From Desulfocapsa sp. (GTDB lineage Bacteria > Desulfobacterota > Desulfobulbia > Desulfobulbales > Desulfocapsaceae): a DNA stretch of 12,765 nucleotides. Both the position numbers and the translations under genes were made by a program. The notes under the pieces were generated by a model. It saw only the letters and a list, made by a program, of their open reading frames with translations, searched no databases and was not told where the DNA came from. This document shows, piece after piece, positions 6,761 through 12,765 of the stretch. Numbering within the stretch: the stretch's first letter is position 1; each line of letters starts with the position of its first letter. The DNA lies in the NCBI GenBank assembly GCA_020717935.1, contig DYDK01000023.1, positions 1 to 12,765 on the forward strand. Direction: 5' to 3'.

Positions 6761-7867
6761 TTATGGGAGATATTTTCCCCTGAGAGTTATTGAAACATCC
6801 CGTGTTAAATCCAATACTTTACGGGCCAAAGCTGGGGGTAGAGAGCCGGTGCCGCAACTGGGAGTAATCAGGGTTTGCCGGAGAATGCCCGTGAGATTCC
6901 GACCGGGGCGGCACAGTTGCCCGGCCTGTTCTTCCCAGAGTGTGACCAGGGAAGAACAGCTCTCTTTTTCAATGGCCTCATGGTCGGAGGTGGGAACAAT
7001 GCCCCAAGCCAGGATTCTTCCCTGATCCAGATAGCTGTGGAGCTGCTCGTTGAGCAGCGCCAGACGATCAAAATAGCCGTAGGCATCAAAACTGAGGATA
7101 TCAATATCTGAGCCCAGCAGGATATCCCACTGGGTATTGGCACAGACATGGACACCGGCCAAGGCCCCCACCGAATGGATAGCAGCCGTGACCTCGTTTA
7201 TGTCGGCCTGGATGTCCTCAGCGGCGATGGAGATAAAGGCCGAGGAACCAAGGCCGGCCAGGGCGGGTTCATCAATGAATACCAGAGCGGGCAGGCCGGA
7301 CTGTTTGTGCAAAAACAGCCCTTGCCAGGCCGCCTTCATCGCCAGGCCTTTGACCACAATATCACGGATAATAGGATTATAATACCCGAGTCGGTCAGCT
7401 TTGTCGTGGACACCGGTGAGCATGGTAAAGGGGCCGGTAATCTGGCCTTTGATGGCGACGGGACTGGCAAAATCAGGAGCGGCATCGGTCAGGGTATAAA
7501 TTCCCCGGGCCCGCTGATGGCTGACGGCAAAGCGGGAACTCAGCAACAGTTGCGGGTCTTCGACTGTTTGCAGATATTCTTCATAAAAAGCAAGCTGGGC
7601 TTCTTCAAATCCCACAGCCTCAGTATCATAATAAATGCGGCTGTCACTGGTTTCAATGGATTCTTCCACCACCCCGGGTAAGCCTTCGGCAAACTGGTGC
7701 AGCATGTGCTCATAGGGATTGGTGGGCAACTGCGGCCAGATAGGAATCTGAGGAGTGGCCGTCAGGATCCACTCCTGGAGGGCGACGAGGGGATCACCCA
7801 CCGGCAGACTGCCAATGAGTAAAGGCAGGCCGCCAGCTGTAAAGAGGGATCGTTGTGGTGTATTCAT
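6761..7867 (-). CDS. MetE catalytic-domain protein (UROD/MetE-like; possible folate-independent methionine synthase)
   Basis: The 368 residues correspond to only the C-terminal half of cobalamin-independent methionine synthase MetE (about 750 residues). GSLPVGDPL (19-27) opens the barrel, KGQITGPFTML is at 140-150, and IDEPAL (198-203) matches the substrate-binding IDEPAL of MetE. Candidate zinc ligands are His240 and Cys242 (GVHVCANT) and Cys338 (TPSCGTGSL). The MetE glutamate ligand seems replaced by Asp261. Such single-domain proteins lack the N-terminal half that helps bind methyltetrahydrofolate. Some, called core-MetE or Mes proteins, take methyl groups from corrinoid proteins or unknown donors. 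Homocysteine methylation is likely but unproven, and another methyltransferase role is possible. I chose ATG 7867 because the family begins near this point; the upstream frame to 7954 encodes MFFFVYCNSH, which is unlike the family. It is probably transcribed on its own. Confidence 0.8.
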   Translation of the reverse strand: MNTPQRSLFTAGGLPLLIGSLPVGDPLVALQEWILTATPQIPIWPQLPTNPYEHMLHQFAEGLPGVVEESIETSDSRIYYDTEAVGFEEAQLAFYEEYLQTVEDPQLLLSSRFAVSHQRARGIYTLTDAAPDFASPVAIKGQITGPFTMLTGVHDKADRLGYYNPIIRDIVVKGLAMKAAWQGLFLHKQSGLPALVFIDEPALAGLGSSAFISIAAEDIQADINEVTAAIHSVGALAGVHVCANTQWDILLGSDIDILSFDAYGYFDRLALLNEQLHSYLDQGRILAWGIVPTSDHEAIEKESCSSLVTLWEEQAGQLCRPGRNLTGILRQTLITPSCGTGSLPPALARKVLDLTRDVSITLRGKYLP

Positions 7868-8176
7868 GATCTTGGTAGCAAATAAGAAAGGAAAAGCCCT
7901 GCTCGCACGACAACATGATGCGTTATGGGAATTGCAATAAACGAAGAAAAACAAACTTATCGTTTACCGAGAAACCGCTTGTCTGTCAATTCTTTCCGGT
8001 TATTTTTTGTAACTATCCAGCTCATGCCGGAAAAGTGCGAAAACTCATGCACTGTACCTATTCAGTGATGCCTCATATGCGAGAAAGACGCCTGCAAAGT
8101 GTAGTGTGTACTGTGAATCGTACATGAGCCGGCGGATGACGAAGCAGATGAGGGGGGATAAAGATGAATATACCAT
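7868..8176. other. spacer without a gene between por terminator and metE-like gene
   Basis: No gene is supported on either strand. The short open frames here lack ribosome binding sites and family-like sequence. The promoter of the metE-like gene should lie here, but I find no clear -35/-10 pair. A short inverted repeat CACTG (8050-8054) / CAGTG (8063-8067) is present and is too weak to interpret. Confidence 0.4.
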
Positions 8177-8218
8177 AAAAAAAAAGGGTTTCGGAAAGCG
8201 CTTCCCGAACCCCTTTTT
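8177..8218 (-). terminator. intrinsic terminator of the pyruvate:ferredoxin oxidoreductase gene
   Basis: About 65 bases after the oxidoreductase stop, the minus strand has a GC-rich hairpin (GGGTT...AACCC outer stem, CGG/CCG and a self-complementary AAGCGCTT centre at about 8196-8203, with one bulge and one mismatch). It is followed by a run of nine T (8185-8177). A T-run of five on the plus side (8214-8218) means it could also stop transcription coming from the other direction. Confidence 0.85.
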
Positions 8219-8283
8219 GCAGCAAATCTCAGCCTTGTTCTTGCTCTTTTACAGAACAGGAACAAGGGCAGATAAAGATTTTC

Positions 8284-11200
8284 CTATTTCTCAGGCTCCA
8301 GAGAGGCGGCCCGAGCGACCAGGAATTTCCAGGATCTGGTCACATCCTTCTGCGACGCAGCCATGAGTTCATCAGCATGGGCAGGGTTCATCATCTTGAG
8401 CATCCGGTAGCGGTTCTCAGCCATGGCGTACTCCTCAAAGGTGATACTGGGCTCTTTAGAATCAATCACGAGAGGATTCTTGCCTGCGGCCTCAAGTTCA
8501 GGGTTGTAGCGGTACAGCGGCCAATGTCCGCAATTCACCGCTTTCTGTTGTTGTTCTAAGCCCTTGGTCATATTGATGCCGTGGTTGATGCAGTGAGCAT
8601 AGGCAATGATGAGTGATGGGCCATCATAGGCCTCGGCCTCGGCAATGGCCTTGGCCACCTGGATGGGGTTGGCACCCATGCTGACCTTGGCGATATAGAC
8701 ATTACCATAGGTGGAGAAGATCATGCCGATGTCTTTCTTGGGCATCCGCTTGCCGCTGGCCGCAAACTGGGCGGTCGCTGCCCGCGGTGTGGACTTGGAC
8801 ATCTGGCCGCCGGTATTGGAATAGACTTCCGTGTCGAGGATCATAACATTGACATTCTGGCCCGAGGCCAGAACATGGTCAAGGCCGCCGTAGCCAATGT
8901 CGTAGGCCCAACCGTCACCACCGAAGATCCAGACCGATTTTTTTACCAGATAATCGGCTAGGGGGAGAAGGCGTTTGGCGATAACCTCTTTGCTTCCTGC
9001 CAGCTTGGCCTTCAATTGGGCCACGCGTTCCCTCTGGGCCTCGATGTTGGCTTGGGTTTTCTGATCGGCGCCCACAATCTCATCGGCCATCTTCTTGGTG
9101 ATAAGTTTGGCGGTGACAGCCTGAGCGACCAGCTCCGTGGCTTGCTGGCTCAACTTGTTCACCGAGGCCCGCATCCCCAGCCCAAATTCGGCATTATCCT
9201 CAAACAAGGAGTTGGCCCAGGCCGGCCCTCGGCCGTCTTCCCGCTTGCAGTAAGGGGTTGTGGGCAGGTTGCCGCCATAGATCGAGGAACAGCCGGTGGC
9301 ATTGGCCACCAGCATCCGGTCGCCGAACATCTGGGTAACCAGTTTAATATAAGGGGTCTCGCCGCAGCCGGAACAGGCGCCGGAGAACTCGAAGAGCGGA
9401 CGGCACAATTGGCTCCCCTTGACAGTGGCGGGATCGATGTCGGCCGGATTGACCTCGGGCAGGCTCAAGAAATACTCAACATTTTTCTTCTCAACAGTGC
9501 GGATTTCCTCACTGTTAGGCACCATCTCCAGGGCCTTGGTTTTGGCCGGACAGACAGTGGCACACTGGTTGCAATCACAGCAGTCCTCAGTGAAAACCTG
9601 AATGGCAAACTTTTTGCCTTTGAACTGGGCGCCCACGGCATCAACAGATTTGAAGTCCCTGGGAGCTTTCTTCAGATCATCGACAATCTTGAGACGAATG
9701 GCGGCATGGGGGCAGACCAGGGAGCAGCGGCCGCACTGGATACAGTTTTCTGGAATCCATTTGGGGACATGAACCCCGATATTGCGTTTTTCATACTGGG
9801 TGGTGCCGGTCGGCCAGGTGCCGTCATCAGGCATCTGTGAAACTTTGACCTCGTCGCCCCGACCTTCAATCATAACTGCGGTTACTTCTTTGACAAAATC
9901 AGGGGCATGGTCGGGAACTGTGGGCGGCATGTCGTGGCCAGTGGTGGTCTTGCCAATCTCGATCTCGACGATGTTATTGATGGCGGCACCAACGGCCCCG
10001 TAGTTCATCTCTACGACCTTGTCGCCCTTCTTGCCATAGGTCTTTTTAATTGCCCCCTTGATGGCGGCAATGGCCTCGGCCTCGGTGAGAATGCCGGAGA
10101 TCTTGAAGAAGGCGGTCTGCATAATCATGTTGATGCGAGCGCCCAAACCTAAGGCTTGACCTAAAGCGATGGCATCAATGATATAGAATTTGGCCTTTTT
10201 AACAATCATGGCCTTCTGAACCTGACTTGGGAGCTCGTCCCAAATCTGCTTGGCGTTGAAGCTGGTGGTGAGCAGGAAGGTGCCGCCCTCTTCCAGGTTG
10301 CGCAGCATATCATACTGATCGAGGAAGTTGGGGTTGTGGCAGGCGATAAAATTTGCTTTATTGATGAGATAAGGAGCAACAACCGGATTCTTACCAAAAC
10401 GAAGATGAGAAGTGGTAATGGAGCCGGACTTCTTGGAATCGTAAACGAAATAGCCCTGGGCCGAGTTAGGGGTCTCGGTGCCGATGATCTTGATGCTGTT
10501 CTTGTTGGCGCCAACGGTGCCATCAGAACCCAGACCATAGAACATGGCCCGATAGACATCTTTTCCCTCGATGCTGAACGCCTTGTCGTAATCGAGACTG
10601 GAATAAGTCACATCATCGTTGGGCCCGACACAGAAATGATTTTTGGGGGCCATGGTGGCCATGTTGTCAAAAACAGCTTTACACATGGCAGGGGTAAATT
10701 CGGCAGAACCCAGACCGTAGCGGCCAGAAAGAATCAGAGGCTGATAAGCGGCAATGTTGGTTTCGGTGGCCTCGCCAATGGCAGTGCGGATATCCTGGTA
10801 CAAAGGCTCACCGGCTGACCCTGGCTCCTTGGTACGGTCAAGAACGGTGATCCGCTCCACGGTGGGCGGCAGGGCGTTGACCATGGCCTTGCAGTCGAAG
10901 GGGCGATAGAGACGGACGATGACCAGGCCCACTTGTTTGTCTTGGGCCATGAGATAATCAATGGTGGCAGCCATGGTCTCACAACCGGAGGCCATCATCA
11001 CCACGACATCGGTGGCATCCACATCGCCATAATAGTCAAAAAGATGATATTGGCGACCGGTGATTCCGGCGAACTTATCCATGGTCTCCTGCACAATGGC
11101 AGGCAGGGCATTGTAATACTTGTTGACGGTCTCACGACCCGTGAAATAGACATCAGGATTCTGGGCCGTGCCGCGGATGGTGGGGCGGTCAGGGGTCAAG

Positions 11201-11820
11201 GCCCGAGAGCGATGGGCGGCCACCAGGTCTTCGTCAATCATGGCGGCCATGTCTTCGCGGGTCAGTTCCTCAATCTTCTGAATCTCGTGTGAGGTGCGGA
11301 AACCGTCAAAAAAATGGACGAAAGGAATGCGGGAGGCAAGAGAGGCCTGGGTGGTAATCAGAGCCATGTCCATACACTCCTGGACATTCTGGGAGGCGAG
11401 AATGCCCCAGCCGGTCTGACGGATGGCATTGATGTCGCTATGGTCGCCAAAGATGGAGAGTCCCTGGCAGGCAATGGAGCGGGCAGTGACATGAAAAACT
11501 GTGGGGGTCAGTTCGCCGGCGATCTTGTACATATTGGGGATCATCAGCAACAAGCCCTGAGAGGCGGTGAAGGTGGTACACAGGGCACCGGTTGCCAGCG
11601 ATCCATGCAGGGAGCCGGCAACACCGGCCTCAGACTGCATCTGGGTCACAACCGGCACCGAGTTCCAGATATTCTCCTGCAATCCTGCTGATTTCGTGTC
11701 GGATTCAGCCGCCATCGGGGTGGATGGGGTAATCGGGTAGATGGTAATGACTTCGCTCAGGGCATAGGCAACATGGGTACAGGCCTGATTGCCGTCGATG
11801 GTGACCATTTTTCGTGACAT
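8284..11820 (-). CDS. nifJ: pyruvate:ferredoxin (flavodoxin) oxidoreductase, single-chain
   Basis: This cytoplasmic enzyme oxidises pyruvate with CoA to acetyl-CoA and CO2 and reduces ferredoxin or flavodoxin; it may run in reverse. The 1178 residues contain all fused domains: the N-terminal domain with YPITPST (28-34), the transketolase-like and CoA-binding middle region, a ferredoxin domain with CIQCGRCSLVCP (about 692) and CDCNQCATVCP (about 745) for two [4Fe-4S] clusters, a further cluster motif CSGCGE (about 815), and the thiamine diphosphate domain with GDGWAYDIGYGGLDH (about 963) and DTEVYSNTGGQ. The length is normal for NifJ/PFOR. It lacks the extra C-terminal extension known from Desulfovibrio africanus. 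ATG 11820 follows AAGGAG by about eight bases, and the ten-codon upstream extension to 11850 is unlikely. It lies 96 bases downstream of the CBS-ACT gene and is closed by its own terminator. Confidence 0.96.
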   Translation of the reverse strand: MSRKMVTIDGNQACTHVAYALSEVITIYPITPSTPMAAESDTKSAGLQENIWNSVPVVTQMQSEAGVAGSLHGSLATGALCTTFTASQGLLLMIPNMYKIAGELTPTVFHVTARSIACQGLSIFGDHSDINAIRQTGWGILASQNVQECMDMALITTQASLASRIPFVHFFDGFRTSHEIQKIEELTREDMAAMIDEDLVAAHRSRALTPDRPTIRGTAQNPDVYFTGRETVNKYYNALPAIVQETMDKFAGITGRQYHLFDYYGDVDATDVVVMMASGCETMAATIDYLMAQDKQVGLVIVRLYRPFDCKAMVNALPPTVERITVLDRTKEPGSAGEPLYQDIRTAIGEATETNIAAYQPLILSGRYGLGSAEFTPAMCKAVFDNMATMAPKNHFCVGPNDDVTYSSLDYDKAFSIEGKDVYRAMFYGLGSDGTVGANKNSIKIIGTETPNSAQGYFVYDSKKSGSITTSHLRFGKNPVVAPYLINKANFIACHNPNFLDQYDMLRNLEEGGTFLLTTSFNAKQIWDELPSQVQKAMIVKKAKFYIIDAIALGQALGLGARINMIMQTAFFKISGILTEAEAIAAIKGAIKKTYGKKGDKVVEMNYGAVGAAINNIVEIEIGKTTTGHDMPPTVPDHAPDFVKEVTAVMIEGRGDEVKVSQMPDDGTWPTGTTQYEKRNIGVHVPKWIPENCIQCGRCSLVCPHAAIRLKIVDDLKKAPRDFKSVDAVGAQFKGKKFAIQVFTEDCCDCNQCATVCPAKTKALEMVPNSEEIRTVEKKNVEYFLSLPEVNPADIDPATVKGSQLCRPLFEFSGACSGCGETPYIKLVTQMFGDRMLVANATGCSSIYGGNLPTTPYCKREDGRGPAWANSLFEDNAEFGLGMRASVNKLSQQATELVAQAVTAKLITKKMADEIVGADQKTQANIEAQRERVAQLKAKLAGSKEVIAKRLLPLADYLVKKSVWIFGGDGWAYDIGYGGLDHVLASGQNVNVMILDTEVYSNTGGQMSKSTPRAATAQFAASGKRMPKKDIGMIFSTYGNVYIAKVSMGANPIQVAKAIAEAEAYDGPSLIIAYAHCINHGINMTKGLEQQQKAVNCGHWPLYRYNPELEAAGKNPLVIDSKEPSITFEEYAMAENRYRMLKMMNPAHADELMAASQKDVTRSWKFLVARAASLEPEK

Positions 11821-11824
11821 GGAA

Positions 11825-11834
11825 AAATCTCCTT
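11825..11834 (-). promoter_or_regulatory. strong ribosome binding site of the oxidoreductase gene
   Basis: AAAAGGAGA precedes ATG 11820 at good spacing and decides this start over the upstream in-frame ATG at 11850, which has no such sequence. It fits a highly expressed catabolic enzyme. Confidence 0.75.
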
Positions 11835-11916
11835 TTGCTGATAAGTTCATGAGGGTATCGAATAAAATTGGTAAGACGGAAAATCGATAAATTGAAAAAT
11901 CTGAGTTTCTTATTGA

Positions 11917-12597
11917 TTATTTTTTTGGCAGATTACTGAGGTCATCAAGGCTCTGGGTGACAATATTGTATCCACCCATTCCCCCAATCTCTTGAGCCAG
12001 TGCTTCAACGCCGCCCGCTTCTGGCAAAATCCGCACGGATACACGCTTGAAGCCTGGGGGGGCATCATTAAAGGAGGTGAGGATAGAGAGCACCCGGGCC
12101 TTATGCTGGCGCAGGACATCAATCAATTTAGAAACCGAACCGCCCGTGTCCGCCATATCAATCACAAATTGATAGGCCCCATCCTGGATGCCGGTGGCAT
12201 GGATAAACCCCTTGAGGATATCGGATTCTGAAAGCAGGCCCACCAGACTGCCATTATCGTCAACAACGAGCAGTCCGGAAATCCTTTCCCGCAGCATAAC
12301 CATGGCCGCCTTTTCGAGGGTATCATCTTTCTTGAGGCAGATGGGGTTGCCGGTCATGACATCCTTGACCTTCATCTCCGAGAGCAGGTAATACATCTCG
12401 TGCAGATCCATGTCGGTCGTGCTCGAAGGAGAAGCATCTTTGAGGTCACGGTCGGTGATGATGCCCGCCAGTTTGCCATGAGATAAGACAGGTAGGCGAT
12501 GGATATTATTCTCTTTCATGATGCGAGTGGCCCGCATGACCGAGGTGTTGGCATCCACGGTTAAAATGGTGGTTGCCATCCAGTCTTTTATTAACAT
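11917..12597 (-). CDS. tandem CBS domain protein with C-terminal ACT domain (AcuB-like)
   Basis: The 226 residues form two CBS motifs (about 7-57, with HRLPVLSHGKLAGIITDRDL; and about 76-132, with SGLLVVDDNGSLVGLLSESDIL) followed by an ACT-like domain (about 140-215). CBS pairs usually bind adenine nucleotides such as AMP, ATP or SAM, and ACT domains bind amino acids or similar small ligands, so this is probably a cytoplasmic sensor or regulator with no catalytic activity of its own. The arrangement matches AcuB-type proteins, named for acetoin utilisation in Bacillus, but the biochemical role is not established. AAGGAG lies six to seven bases before ATG 12597. It precedes the oxidoreductase gene in the same direction with a 96-base gap, so co-transcription is possible. 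Confidence 0.88.
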   Translation of the reverse strand: MLIKDWMATTILTVDANTSVMRATRIMKENNIHRLPVLSHGKLAGIITDRDLKDASPSSTTDMDLHEMYYLLSEMKVKDVMTGNPICLKKDDTLEKAAMVMLRERISGLLVVDDNGSLVGLLSESDILKGFIHATGIQDGAYQFVIDMADTGGSVSKLIDVLRQHKARVLSILTSFNDAPPGFKRVSVRILPEAGGVEALAQEIGGMGGYNIVTQSLDDLSNLPKK

Positions 12598-12765
12598 ACG
12601 AATCTCCTTGAAATTTCATGGTGTGCGTAAAAGGTTGCACAAATCATGGGAAATGGAATAATAAAAGCCAATAGTGCTCAGGGCGAGAGGAATTTCGCAA
12701 CATGATACACCTTCATACGATAAGAAATCAGAAAAGGAAAATATATAATCGAAAACGGAAATTTA
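12598..12765 (-). promoter_or_regulatory. upstream region of the CBS-ACT gene
   Basis: This AT-rich stretch should hold the promoter. A short inverted repeat TGTGC (12622-12626) / GCACA (12637-12641), ten bases apart, sits about 25-45 bases before the start codon and might be an operator. A poor promoter match (TTGGCT, 17 bases, CATGAT on the minus strand) overlaps this area. Neither is strong. Confidence 0.3.

Noticed and set aside
7868..7954. 29-residue N-terminal extension of the MetE-like protein (MFFFVYCNSH...)
   Set aside because: It looked at first like a hydrophobic leader, but it has no convincing signal-peptide organisation and the family is cytoplasmic and starts near MNTPQ.
9016..9840. 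274-residue plus-strand open frame
   Set aside because: It is a shadow of the oxidoreductase coding strand, which shows clear domain motifs in the opposite direction.
12622..12641. CRP/FNR-type binding site
   Set aside because: The half-sites TGTGC/GCACA are ten bases apart, whereas CRP sites have TGTGA and TCACA six apart.

Overview
The window is a bacterial chromosomal segment of housekeeping genes, all on the minus strand, with compact AT-rich spacers. A single-chain pyruvate:ferredoxin oxidoreductase, a fused biotin carboxylase/biotin-carrier subunit, a Lol lipoprotein-export ABC system, a minimal MetE-type methionine synthase and a predicted selenocysteine-containing ArsC-like protein together suggest a strictly anaerobic, Gram-negative member of the Desulfobacterota, perhaps a relative of the Desulfobulbales. 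This placement rests on gene content and protein similarity remembered from families; no database search was made.

Layout in transcription order (high to low coordinates): a CBS-CBS-ACT regulatory protein (12597-11917); pyruvate:ferredoxin oxidoreductase (11820-8284), closed by a strong intrinsic terminator (8218-8177); a 309-base spacer with no gene; a MetE catalytic-domain protein (7867-6761); a 161-bp near-perfect palindrome (6743-6583); class II lysyl-tRNA synthetase (6547-4952) with an odd 38-residue basic tail; the lipoprotein-releasing permease (4900-3662) overlapping its ATPase LolD (3665-2967); a small gene with an in-frame TGA (2761-2417); and the biotin carboxylase/carrier subunit (2365-332). 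The first 331 bases hold no convincing gene.

The most interesting item is the small gene at 2761-2417. Conventional gene calling would start at TTG 2698 and report 93 residues, or miss the gene. Reading upstream through an in-frame TGA at 2728-2726 reaches an ATG with a good ribosome binding site. It restores a thioredoxin-fold protein of 114 residues with a U-x-x-C redox motif (Sec12, Cys15). Immediately after the TGA the RNA can form a bacterial-type SECIS hairpin with guanines in the apical loop at the expected distance. I read this as a genuine selenoprotein of the ArsC/Spx-like family, not a pseudogene.

Functionally the region joins central anaerobic carbon metabolism (pyruvate oxidation to acetyl-CoA plus reduced ferredoxin; biotin-dependent carboxylation), translation (LysS), outer-membrane lipoprotein sorting (LolCD) and methionine synthesis. 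No mobile genes, CRISPR arrays, tRNA or rRNA genes were seen.
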